Positions 7,269-13,968 of a stretch of 17,052 bases of DNA are shown one piece after another. The stretch comes from an uncultured Actinomyces sp. (GTDB lineage: Bacteria > Actinomycetota > Actinomycetes > Actinomycetales > Actinomycetaceae), in the NCBI GenBank assembly GCA_938040725.1, contig CALHZX010000118.1, positions 1 to 17,052 on the forward strand, read 5' to 3'. Every line of letters begins with the position of its first letter. The stretch's first letter is position 1. A program made the translations under genes and the position numbers. The notes below the pieces were generated by a model. That model worked only from the letters and a program-made list of their open reading frames with translations, was not told where the DNA came from and ran no database searches.

Positions 7269-8192
7269 ATGTCAGATAAAAACCAGCCCGTCGTGCACGC
7301 CGTCGTCCCCTCGGCCGGTCGCGGAACCCGCTTCCTGCCCATCACGAAGTCCGTTCCCAAGGAAATGCTGCCCGTCGTCGACCGCCCCTCGATCGAGTAC
7401 ATCGTGCGCGAGGCCACGGATGCCGGCATCGAAGACATCCTGTTCGTCACCCGCGCCGGCAAGCAGTCAATCGAAGACTACTTCGACGCCGAACCCGGTC
7501 TCGAGGCCGACCTGGAGAAGGCCGGCAAGGACAAGGCCCTCGAGTACGTCAACGAGTACAAGAAGTACGCGCGCGTCCATTCCGTGCGCCAGGGGCATCC
7601 CCTCGGCCTCGGCCACGCGATCCTCCAGGCCAAGTCGCACGTGGGCGATGCCCCCTGCGCCGTCCTGTTGCCCGACGACCTGATGGAGCCCGGCTCGCAG
7701 CTGCTGCGTAAGATGATCCAAGTGCGAGGCGCCCTGGGCGGCACCGTCGTCGCCCTGCTGAAGGTCACGCCCGAGCAGGCCACTGCCTACGCCTCGACCG
7801 CCGTCGAGGTCCTGCCGATTCCCGAGGGCGTCGACCTCGAGGAGGGCCAGCTCATGCGCATCACCGACGTCACCGAGAAGCCCCCGCTCGAAGCGGTCAA
7901 GTCGGAGTACGCGGTCGTCGGCCGCTACCTGCTCGACCCGGCCGTGTTCACGGCCCTCGAGAACATCGAACCGGGCGTCGGCGGTGAGTATCAGCTCACA
8001 GATGGGTACGCGCGCATGATCGACCTCCCCGAAGAACAGGGTGGAGGGTTGTACGGTGTAGTCATCGACGAGCGACGCTTCGACACCGGGGACAAACTCG
8101 GCTACCTCGAAGCTAACGTCACGCTCGCCCTTGAGGACCCGGCGCTTGGAGCGGAACTCAAGGAGTTCCTGCGCTCCAAGCTCGAGGACTAA
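7269..8192 (+). CDS. galU: UTP–glucose-1-phosphate uridylyltransferase
   Basis: A 307-residue cytosolic nucleotidyltransferase of usual GalU length. It makes UDP-glucose from UTP and glucose-1-phosphate for glycan, cell-wall and glycolipid synthesis. The nucleotide-binding signature AGRGTRFLPITKSVPKEML is at about 16-34, followed by PVVDRPSIEYIV. DDLMEP near residue 137 gives the metal-binding Asp. EKPP and GGEYQLTD in the C-terminal half are characteristic of GalU. It is the first gene of galU–glp–rimJ and ends 5 nt before the next start codon. It is divergent from fthC and apparently leaderless. Confidence 0.95.
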   Translation: MSDKNQPVVHAVVPSAGRGTRFLPITKSVPKEMLPVVDRPSIEYIVREATDAGIEDILFVTRAGKQSIEDYFDAEPGLEADLEKAGKDKALEYVNEYKKYARVHSVRQGHPLGLGHAILQAKSHVGDAPCAVLLPDDLMEPGSQLLRKMIQVRGALGGTVVALLKVTPEQATAYASTAVEVLPIPEGVDLEEGQLMRITDVTEKPPLEAVKSEYAVVGRYLLDPAVFTALENIEPGVGGEYQLTDGYARMIDLPEEQGGGLYGVVIDERRFDTGDKLGYLEANVTLALEDPALGAELKEFLRSKLED

Positions 8193-8197
8193 CAACT

Positions 8198-9424
8198 ATG
8201 CGAAGCGTTGCCGACTTCTACCAGGACTGCATGGCCGTTGCCCACGCGCTACCGCCGCTCGACGTTCAGCTCGCTGACGCTGTCAGCTGCGTGCTCGCAG
8301 AGGACGTGGAGGCTCCCTTCAACCTCCCGGTCGCCGACCTGTCGGCGTGCGACGGATACGCCGTTCGCATCCGCGACTGTGAGGGAGCCACCCTGGAGTC
8401 GCCGGTGACGCTTCCCGTCACCGAGGAGATCCGCGCCGGCGCCGTCGACCCGGTCGCCCTCGTGCCCGGCACCGCGATCCGCATCGCGTCCGGCGCGCCC
8501 ATGCCCTCGGGTGCCGAGGCCGTCGTCTCCCTCGAGTTCACGGACCACGGCATCGCCCAGGTCGCCCTGCGTACCGCCCCCGCCAATGGCGAAAACATTC
8601 GTCGCCGCGCGGAGGACGTTGCCCAGGGTGACACGGTCCTGCGCGCCGGAACGCGCATTGGCGCCCGCCAGATGGCGCTCCTGGCAGGCGTGGGCCGCGA
8701 CCGCGTCCTGGTCCACCCGCGCCCGCGCGTCGTCATTATCTCGATCGGCGACGAGATCGTTGAGCCCGGCGGCGAGGCCCGTCCCGGCACCGTCTTCGAC
8801 GCGAACGGCCACGCGCTGTCGACCGCCGTCGCGGACGCTGGCGCACAGACCTTCCGCGTCGCCGCCGTTCCCGACGAGCGCGCTCGCCTGCGCGAGACCA
8901 TTGAGGATCAGCTGGTGCGCGCGGACCTGATCCTGACGACGGGTGGCATTTCCTACGGCAGTGGTGACACCGTGCGCGAGGTCCTCGGGGTGCTCGGCAC
9001 AGTCCGCTTTGATAACGTCGCCGCCTGGCCGGTCCATATCATGGGCGTGGGCACGGTCGGCACCGAGGACGGCCAGCCCGGCACTCCCATCGTCTGCCTG
9101 CCCGGCGACCCGGTCTCCGCGCAGGTGTGCTTTGAAGTGTTCGTCCGCCCCGCGCTGCGCCACATGCAGGGCTGGACCGCCGTCAATCGCCCCGTCGTGC
9201 GCGCCGCCATTGATCGCTCCTGGTACTCCCCGCGAGGCCGCCGCGAGTTCGTGCGCGTGCGCCTGACCGGCTCCCCCCGCTCCGGCTATAACGCCGCTGT
9301 CATGGGCACCCCGGCCTCGTTGCTGCTGTCCGCGCTCGCGGACTCCAACGCTCTCGCGGTCGTCCCCGAGGACGTGACGACGGTGCGCGCGGGTGACCGC
9401 CTGCAGTGCCTGGTCCTCGAATGA
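8198..9424 (+). CDS. glp: MoeA/gephyrin-like protein, probable divisome factor Glp
   Basis: A 408-residue protein with the full MoeA fold. The domain I/II region has SACDGYAVR (49-57) and GTAIRIASGAPMPSGAEAVV (91-110). The GENIRRRAED segment is at 131-140. The MPT-binding domain has ISIGDEIV (181-188) and TTGGISYGSGD (247-257). MoeA enzymes insert molybdate into adenylylated molybdopterin. Here the Asp equivalent to the GExD site is kept (D257), but the conserved KPGKP-type loop is replaced by WPVHIMG (277-283) and LPGNPVS by LPGDPVS (301-307). Position after galU and before rimJ and a three-TM gene matches the actinobacterial locus whose corynebacterial member (Glp) binds FtsZ and a membrane receptor, GlpR. 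I infer that role. The alternative is an active MoeA serving the molybdoenzyme encoded at 14863-16100. There is no clear Shine-Dalgarno; translation is probably coupled to galU. Confidence 0.8.
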   Translation: MRSVADFYQDCMAVAHALPPLDVQLADAVSCVLAEDVEAPFNLPVADLSACDGYAVRIRDCEGATLESPVTLPVTEEIRAGAVDPVALVPGTAIRIASGAPMPSGAEAVVSLEFTDHGIAQVALRTAPANGENIRRRAEDVAQGDTVLRAGTRIGARQMALLAGVGRDRVLVHPRPRVVIISIGDEIVEPGGEARPGTVFDANGHALSTAVADAGAQTFRVAAVPDERARLRETIEDQLVRADLILTTGGISYGSGDTVREVLGVLGTVRFDNVAAWPVHIMGVGTVGTEDGQPGTPIVCLPGDPVSAQVCFEVFVRPALRHMQGWTAVNRPVVRAAIDRSWYSPRGRREFVRVRLTGSPRSGYNAAVMGTPASLLLSALADSNALAVVPEDVTTVRAGDRLQCLVLE

Positions 9425-10119
9425 GGTGTTTCTTCCGTCGTCGCACGTGCGTGTGGGGGCGCGACATTGAGATGCTCACGCTGCGCGTGGCCGACCCGGT
9501 CGGTCGCGGATTCCTGCGCAGCGGCACTGAGTCGAATCCTCGGCCGCGGGAGCTCGTCGTGCGCCCCGTGCGCGGCGAGGAGCATCGCGCGCTCGATACC
9601 GTGCGCCGCACCGATGGACACTGGTTGCGGCCGTGGGAAGCGACCTTGCCGCCGAATACCCTCGAGCACATCCCGACGTTCTCACAGTACGTGCGTCGCG
9701 CCGACCGCGATCAGCGCCACGGCAACGCGCTGATTTTCGGTGTGCAGATCGACGGGCGCTTCGTCGGCCAGTTCTCGGTCTCGAACGTGCACTGGGGCGC
9801 GATGTCGACGGGCATGCTCGGCTACTGGATCGTTTCCGAATGGTCGGGCCGAGGCCTGGGATCCTTGGTCGCGGCGCTCGTCCTTGACCTCGTCGTCGGA
9901 GAGCTCGGCCTGCACCGCGTCGAAGTGTGCGTGCGTCCCGAGAATGAGCGCTCTTTGGGTGTGTGCCGAGGCCTCGGCCTCGTGGAGGAAGGGCTGCGCC
10001 CGCGCTATATGCACATCGGTGGGCAGTGGGCGGACCATATCGCGTTCTTTATCGACGCTGAGTCCCTGCCCGAGGGGGGCCTCGTGCGACGTCGGTGGAG
10101 GCGGAGCGCGATAGACTGA
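9421..10119 (+). CDS. rimJ: GNAT acetyltransferase, RimJ/RimL type
   Basis: A 232-residue acetyl-CoA-dependent N-acetyltransferase of the RimJ/RimL group, which acetylates protein N-termini such as ribosomal proteins. The GNAT fold starts around ELVVRPVRGEE. Motif A is visible as GYWIVSEWSGRGLGS, with the acetyl-CoA-binding R-G-x-G element, followed by LHRVEVCVRPENERSLGVCRGLGLVEEG, the usual β5–helix region. The ATG at 9421 overlaps the previous stop codon as ATGA, which suggests translational coupling. A later ATG at 9472 would also give a complete domain, so the first 17 residues are uncertain. It is the third gene of the galU–glp–rimJ unit. A link to cell division is by neighbourhood only. 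Confidence 0.88.
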   Translation: MRCFFRRRTCVWGRDIEMLTLRVADPVGRGFLRSGTESNPRPRELVVRPVRGEEHRALDTVRRTDGHWLRPWEATLPPNTLEHIPTFSQYVRRADRDQRHGNALIFGVQIDGRFVGQFSVSNVHWGAMSTGMLGYWIVSEWSGRGLGSLVAALVLDLVVGELGLHRVEVCVRPENERSLGVCRGLGLVEEGLRPRYMHIGGQWADHIAFFIDAESLPEGGLVRRRWRRSAID

Positions 10120-10199
10120 CGAGCTCGCCTGCGCGCGGGCTGACGCGCTGGTAGTGAGCGTGTTCGCCGTGTTGGCCTACGTGGTGCGAATGATGCTGC

Positions 10200-10304
10200 T
10201 GTTACAAGTGTGACACCTGAGGATACTTCTCTTTTTACCGACAGGTTTGAGAGCCCGACACACGCCCATCGCACAAAGCACAGCGCCACAAACGCCCGTA
10301 CGTT
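10200..10304 (+). promoter_or_regulatory. Upstream region of the glpR-like gene: TGTNACA pair and leaderless -10
   Basis: Two TGTNACA elements (TGTTACA 10200-10206 and TGTGACA 10209-10215) lie 9 bp apart, about 100 bp before the gene, and could be a regulator site. TACGTT at 10299-10304 fits TANNNT and ends 6 nt before the GTG at 10311, again predicting a leaderless mRNA. The 191-bp gap after rimJ therefore likely contains a separate promoter. Confidence 0.4.
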
Positions 10305-10310
10305 GAGGGG

Positions 10311-11285
10311 GTGGAGATCGGTGGACTCGTCATCGTCGCGGTATTCGTCGCGCTTTTTGCGACCGTACCGTCACTCGTCGCGCGCCGAACAGCTATCGTC
10401 CAGTCTCGCGAAATCGACCGTTTTTCGCCGAAACTGCGCATCATTCACACGAATGAGACAGAATTAGAGACGTGCGACCACGCCAGCGGAACCATCCTGG
10501 CTGAGCGCGCACTCATGAGCGGAGGCAGCATGCACCAGGGCACCACGGGACGTAGTCGCCCCGTCATCGACCGACGCAACAACAAGGCAGTCCGCGACAT
10601 TGCCAAGCTGCGCGCCCGCCGCGCCGCACGTATCGCCGCCGAAAATGCCGCCGCACGCCGCCGTATGGTCGTCACGGGCATCTGCGCGCTCGGAACCGTC
10701 GCCCTCGGCATCGTGATCGCCGCGACCTCCATCGCCTGGGCCTGGATTGCCATCCCGGCTGTCGCACTCGTGGCCTCGCTCGGGGCCTCTCGCGTCGCTG
10801 CTGTCCGCTCCCAGCAGGCATCTGAGCGAGAGCTCGAACTGCTCACCAAGCTTCGTGGTGACGTGCGTGGCGCCGGTCGGCCCACCGCTGCGGCCCCCGC
10901 CCCCGCCGAGCGCGCTGCTTCTTCATCCGACGAAGCCGCGGAGGAAACTGTGGCGTTCGATGCCGCGCCTCAGACCGGATCCGTTCCCTCCCTCGTCTTC
11001 AACGTCGACGTCCGCGAGATCGTCGAGGTCGCCGACACTCCCGCACGCGCCTGGACCGTCGTCCCCGTTCCCGCGCCGACCTACGCCTCGCGCGAGCGTG
11101 TGCGTGGCCGCATCGTCCACGCTGACACCGACCTGCGAGGCATCCCGCGCATCGGCGCGGCCGTTCCGGCTCGCCCGATCGCCCAGACTGCCCAGGTGGG
11201 CGCCCGCTCCACCGCCGAGGTCGTTGCCGACCAGGCCGTCGCCCTGGACCTGGATGCCGTCCTGGACGCGCGACGCGCCCAGTAA
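10311..11285 (+). CDS. glpR: Three-TM protein, probable Glp membrane receptor (GlpR-like)
   Basis: A 324-residue protein with TM1 at about 4-24 (GLVIVAVFVALFATVPSLVA). Next comes a cytoplasmic-looking stretch with SREIDRFSPKLRIIH (32-46), then an Arg/Ala-rich helix (95-118, KLRARRAARIAAENAAARRR). A hairpin of two TM helices follows at about 119-163. A long soluble C-terminal part (165-324) contains a low-complexity Ala/Pro/Ser linker and the short conserved-looking block W248-VVPVPAPTY. This architecture and the place after galU–moeA–rimJ match the transmembrane gene that in corynebacteria encodes GlpR, the partner of Glp at the division septum. The assignment rests on gene order and on the RFSP and PVP-PTY motifs, not on a search. 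Start GTG at 10311 is chosen from the hydrophobic N-terminus and the -10 box. It ends before a strong hairpin terminator. Confidence 0.65.
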   Translation: MEIGGLVIVAVFVALFATVPSLVARRTAIVQSREIDRFSPKLRIIHTNETELETCDHASGTILAERALMSGGSMHQGTTGRSRPVIDRRNNKAVRDIAKLRARRAARIAAENAAARRRMVVTGICALGTVALGIVIAATSIAWAWIAIPAVALVASLGASRVAAVRSQQASERELELLTKLRGDVRGAGRPTAAAPAPAERAASSSDEAAEETVAFDAAPQTGSVPSLVFNVDVREIVEVADTPARAWTVVPVPAPTYASRERVRGRIVHADTDLRGIPRIGAAVPARPIAQTAQVGARSTAEVVADQAVALDLDAVLDARRAQ

Positions 11286-11304
11286 TAGCCGAATCGTTGT
11301 GATG

Positions 11305-11336
11305 CCGCGCCGCGGGCCTTCGGGCTCGCGGCGCGG
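11305..11336 (+). terminator. Hairpin terminator after the glpR-like gene
   Basis: A 14-bp GC stem with one G·U pair (11305-11318 paired with 11323-11336) is closed by a TTCG tetraloop, 19 bp after the stop codon. Only two T residues follow, so it is a tail-less GC hairpin terminator of the kind common in actinobacteria. Confidence 0.75.
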
Positions 11337-11415
11337 TTGCATGCTCGGGGCTGATGGAATGGTTGCGTGCGTGGGCTGGTGGAAGGGTTGCATGTGGGGG
11401 CTGAAAAATGGTTGT
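11335..11415 (+). repeat. Degenerate tandem repeat, about 25 bp, three units
   Basis: Three imperfect units start with GGTTGC[AG]TG and share a GGGGCTG-like middle: 11335-11360 (26), 11361-11385 (25) and 11386-11409 (24), with a fourth GGTTG at 11410. The first unit overlaps the end of the terminator hairpin. Function unknown. Confidence 0.5.
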
Positions 11416-11663
11416 CACCGACAAGGGTGTGAGGCGTCGTGATTGACAGCTGCATCGTCATCTATCCGTCTGGAGCGTTCCCAGTGCGGTGCGTCGTACG
11501 CGAGCACGTTCCTCGTAATACGTAGCGTCTGGACGCTGTACTGCTGCTGCCCATTCATCGAGCCTCATGCGCGTTCCGCAGTGTTGGCTCACTGCGTGGC
11601 ACAGACCTGCGAATCGCTGCGCTTCTTCCTATCCGTGGCGTCCCGCACGCGGTCGTGGTCGGC
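11416..11663. other. Intergenic stretch without recognisable feature
   Basis: I see no supported gene, hairpin or repeat between the tandem repeat and the tRNA-Ala promoter. The short open frame at 11443-11727 is Ser/Cys-rich, runs into the tRNA gene, and has no recognisable domain. Confidence 0.4.
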
Positions 11664-11693
11664 TTGCGTCGCTGATCGCCATGGTGCTAAGCT
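11664..11693 (+). promoter_or_regulatory. Promoter of tRNA-Ala
   Basis: TTGCGT (11664-11669) and TAAGCT (11688-11693) are separated by 18 bp. The expected start site would be around 11700, about 6 nt before the mature tRNA 5' end. Confidence 0.5.
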
Positions 11694-11705
11694 GTTCGAG
11701 TCCTT

Positions 11706-11781
11706 GGGGCTATGGCGCAGTTGGTAGCGCGTCTCGTTCGCAATGAGAAGGTCGGGGGTTCGAATCCCCCTAGCTCCACCA
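11706..11781 (+). tRNA. tRNA-Ala (anticodon CGC)
   Basis: A complete 76-nt tRNA with CCA encoded (11779-11781). The acceptor stem GGGGCTA/TAGCTCC contains the G3·U70 wobble that is the identity element of tRNA-Ala. The anticodon stem TCTCG/TGAGA closes the loop TTCGCAA, giving anticodon CGC, which reads GCG. The T arm GGGGG-TTCGAAT-CCCCC is perfect. Confidence 0.95.
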
Positions 11782-11785
11782 CAGG

Positions 11786-11815
11786 CCGACATCCGATCAC
11801 GGATGTCGGTTTTTT
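11786..11815 (+). terminator. Rho-independent terminator of tRNA-Ala
   Basis: The perfect 10-bp stem CCGACATCCG/CGGATGTCGG (11786-11795 and 11800-11809) has loop ATCA and is followed by six T residues (11810-11815). It begins 5 nt after the tRNA. Confidence 0.95.
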
Positions 11816-11903
11816 GTTTGCTTGGGCGCGTTCGTGCGGTGCCTGTTGTTGTGCTGCTTGGCGTCCCTGGTGTTCCGGGTGCCGGAGGGCCCGGCTGCTT
11901 GGT

Positions 11904-12117
11904 GTGCCCGTGGGCGGCGGCCCGCCCGCGAGCCGCCCGCGCGGCGAGCTCCGCTCGGCGCGTCGTCTCGAAGCCCGGCCAGGCCCCGCCGCCGCCCACG
12001 GGCACCGCAGCCAGGCGCTCTTGCACCCTCCGGCGTCCTCCACACCGGCGGCGCTTTGGTGCTGTGTCGCTGAGGTGCCCGGCCAGGCCCCGCCATCGCC
12101 CACGGGCACCGCAGCCA
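11904..12117. repeat. GC-rich 40-bp direct repeats with an inverted partial copy
   Basis: Two 40-bp copies (11974-12013 and 12078-12117) differ at only 2 positions and lie 104 bp apart. A 17-bp inverted match, GTGCCCGTGGGCGGCGG (11904-11920), is complementary to 11989-12005 within the first copy, so a long hairpin could form. The whole 11816-12180 stretch is extremely GC-rich and contains no convincing gene. Frames that look open on either strand have low-complexity Arg/Ala/Pro translations. Confidence 0.6.
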
Positions 12118-12208
12118 CGCCTAAGTCACTCCTGGGCGCTCGGGTCCCTCATTCCTGCGCTTACGACCAATTTCGCGTGCAATTCCCCCCGTGACACCGT
12201 CAAACCAT

Positions 12209-12236
12209 GAATTCACAACGTTGGAATTCTAACGTT
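12209..12236. repeat. Short interleaved GAATTC / AACGTT repeat
   Basis: GAATTC (12209-12214), AACGTT (12217-12222), GAATTC (12224-12229) and AACGTT (12231-12236) alternate with a period of 14-15 bp in an AT-rich patch that marks the end of the GC-rich segment. Function unknown; possibly a binding site. Confidence 0.35.
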
Positions 12237-12423
12237 TTCTGACTTCCTCGAAGCCTCGCCCCATCGAATTGCATGCGACTGTGATGGGGGCAAGCGCTGA
12301 CGTGGCTGAATGCACCACTAACACTGCCAGCGCCGTAACCAGGCCTCGAAACCCTCCATCGTCACTGAGGTCAAGCCGTTCCGTGCTTGCCCGCCCTCCA
12401 GAACGACGAAACCGGCCGCGGAC

Positions 12424-12526
12424 GCGGATAGGTTATTACGATATGGATAGGTTATGAAGATGCGGATAGCTTATTTACCTATCCGCGTGCCGATAACCTA
12501 TCCGCATCATGACAAACTATCCGCAT
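12424..12526. repeat. 19-bp repeat array with strand inversion (array 2)
   Basis: The core GGATAGGTTA starts at 12426 and 12445, with variant GGATAGCTTA at 12464, each 19 bp apart. Three complementary cores then end at 12484 (ACCTATCC), 12503 (TAACCTATCC) and 12522 (AAACTATCC), again 19 bp apart. Every pair is centred on 12474, so the array is one large interrupted palindrome. The centre is a hairpin GCGGATAG/CTATCCGC (12462-12469 and 12479-12486) with a 9-nt loop, the same geometry as array 1 at 5445-5562. It lies in a gene-free region. Confidence 0.85.
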
Positions 12527-12833
12527 AGGCCCAATTCTGGTACTCGTGTGCTCGGCGCACCGGCGGGTGTGGGGGGTTTGGGCCATGCGAAGCCCTCTGG
12601 TGGCGTGTCATCGGCGTGTCGGAGCCCTGCATGGCGCAAATGCCCCCGACTGGTGGTGTCGGAGCTACATCTCGGACTGGCTTGCTGCCCAAAACGCAGA
12701 CCACCTCGCCGAAAAGTGGTGACATTGGGCGGTGGCGGGAGAAGCGGTTGGCGTTTTGGGTGCAACGGTCTCTGACGGGTGTGTTGCTCGCAGGTGAAGC
12801 GACTGCTCTTTGCGCTAACCTGATGGGGCGAGT
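12527..12833. other. Intergenic stretch with no supported gene
   Basis: No convincing gene. A minus-strand frame of 72 codons (12507-12725, beginning MSPLFGEVVCVLGSKPV) is open, but it runs into repeat array 2, lacks a Shine-Dalgarno I can see, and has no recognisable domain. It could be a piece of a dispersed element rather than a gene. Confidence 0.3.
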
Positions 12834-12916
12834 GTTAACCCGTGATATCGCACGTTAACCCTTGGAGATACACGTGGGTGGCGCTGCCCATGCGCACGTT
12901 ATCGGGTTAACGTGCG
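12834..12916. repeat. GTTAACCC repeats with a perfect 13-bp inverted pair
   Basis: GTTAACCC occurs at 12834-12841 and 12854-12861 (20 bp apart) and in reverse as GGGTTAAC at 12904-12911. The second and third copies extend to a perfect 13-bp inverted repeat, CGCACGTTAACCC (12849-12861) and GGGTTAACGTGCG (12904-12916). GATA follows at similar distance in each copy. It could be a set of operator sites. The nearest downstream start codon is 235 bp away. Confidence 0.6.
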
Positions 12917-13150
12917 AGTCTTTGGGCCACAGTGTGCACACAAGAGGGTGCCCAGCTCCGGTTACGTCTGACAACGGTTCTTTGTATCTTGCCCCCGTTC
13001 CTAGCCCGGAGTGTGCAACGTAACCAGCAATTGTGTGGGGCTGCGAGGGCTGTCTGGTTGCCCTGGTGATGCTACATCTTGGAAATTAATCATCGATTGG
13101 ACCTTTCAATTGGCTTTGAGGAGTTAATCGAACGTATAGCATTGAAAACC

Positions 13151-13813
13151 ATGAACACAGTGTCCTGGGCTGAGTCTGTCGCTGCATGGTCGTCCTTTGC
13201 GACTGCCGTTTTCACTTTGGGGCTACTAGTTGCAGCGGTGTGGGCCGGGTTCACAGCTGTATCAGCTATGCGCGCCTCGAAGGCAGCGAGTGACGCAGCT
13301 GCGGAAGCCAATGAGCAGATGAAATTGGATAGCATCGCACAAACGCGTCCATACGTGTATGCCGATATTGTTCCGAGTTTAGCTGGACGTCGTCACTTTG
13401 ATCTTCGGATCACGAACGTCGGTAAGACTGCTGCGAGAAACTTGCATATCCAATTCGATAACTGGCCGGAAAAGATCGATGACGTGGCTGAACACGTCAA
13501 GATCCTTTTTGAGACTGAACGAACTCTGCCTCCTGGCTGCTCGATTCGGACTTACTGGCGCCTCGAGGGCAATTTTACAGATGGAACGACCGAAGCTGGG
13601 ATGCCTAAAGAAGGAACGATCGAGTTGTTCTATGGCTCTGATGATCCAGCAGCGCCGCAGTACCAGGAACAATACGAGATTTTGATGTTCCGCTCGGGTC
13701 TATTTCCTGTAGCGGAGGATGGGCCAGAACCCCACAATCTGCATGGCACAGACCGCACCTTCTATCTTCTCGGTCAAGCCATTGCCCGATCCATAGGGAA
13801 CTTGAGTCGCTAG
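13151..13813 (+). CDS. Single-TM protein with C-terminal β-rich domain, unknown function
   Basis: A 220-residue protein with one hydrophobic helix near the N-terminus (about 12-40, SFATAVFTLGLLVAAVWAGFT). An Ala-rich helix (ASKAASDAAAEANEQMK) follows, and then a soluble domain starting at QTRPYVYADIVPSL. That domain (FDLRITNVGKTAARNLHIQF, then LPPGCSIRTYWRLEG) looks like an immunoglobulin-like β-sandwich, as in many anchored hypothetical proteins, probably facing outward or lying on the membrane. I do not know its role. The frame is open from a TTG at 13079, but ATG 13151 is preferred because it puts the TM at the N-terminus and a TAGCAT box (13137-13142) ends 8 nt upstream, consistent with a leaderless start. 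Codon use is visibly less G/C-ending than in its neighbours, hinting at horizontal acquisition. Confidence 0.75.
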   Translation: MNTVSWAESVAAWSSFATAVFTLGLLVAAVWAGFTAVSAMRASKAASDAAAEANEQMKLDSIAQTRPYVYADIVPSLAGRRHFDLRITNVGKTAARNLHIQFDNWPEKIDDVAEHVKILFETERTLPPGCSIRTYWRLEGNFTDGTTEAGMPKEGTIELFYGSDDPAAPQYQEQYEILMFRSGLFPVAEDGPEPHNLHGTDRTFYLLGQAIARSIGNLSR

Positions 13814-13968
13814 CAAGGCGCTGTCAGGTGGTTGACCTGTCGCGATGCTGTACAGCGGAGTAGTTACCGATGCCCCGCACTACCCTTGATATCGTTGAAC
13901 CGTCGCGCGCTGATGCGCCAAAAACGGGGGAGTACCGCAGCTTCCTCGCAAACAGGAGGCCACACACG

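Noticed and set aside
11589..12118. Minus-strand frames giving GFEPPTFSLRTRRATNCAIAP- and GIRTPDLLIANETRYQLRHSP-like peptides
   Set aside because: These are the well-known artefact peptides from translating the antisense of a tRNA gene (here tRNA-Ala 11706-11781); they are not proteins.
12424..12526. Iterons of a replication origin
   Set aside because: No replication initiator gene, no DnaA-box cluster and no AT-rich unwinding element nearby; the array also occurs at a second place in the window.
11706..13150. Integrative element attached at tRNA-Ala
   Set aside because: No integrase gene, and I could not find a second copy of the tRNA 3' end downstream, so an att duplication is not supported within the window.
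13079..13150. Upstream TTG start for the single-TM protein
   Set aside because: It would add 24 polar residues before the TM with no Shine-Dalgarno at the TTG; ATG 13151 with a -10-like box fits better.
13870..13968. N-terminal extension of the fructosamine kinase family protein
   Set aside because: The ATG at 13969 has a strong AGGAGG and matches the family's usual beginning; the extension has no recognisable homology.
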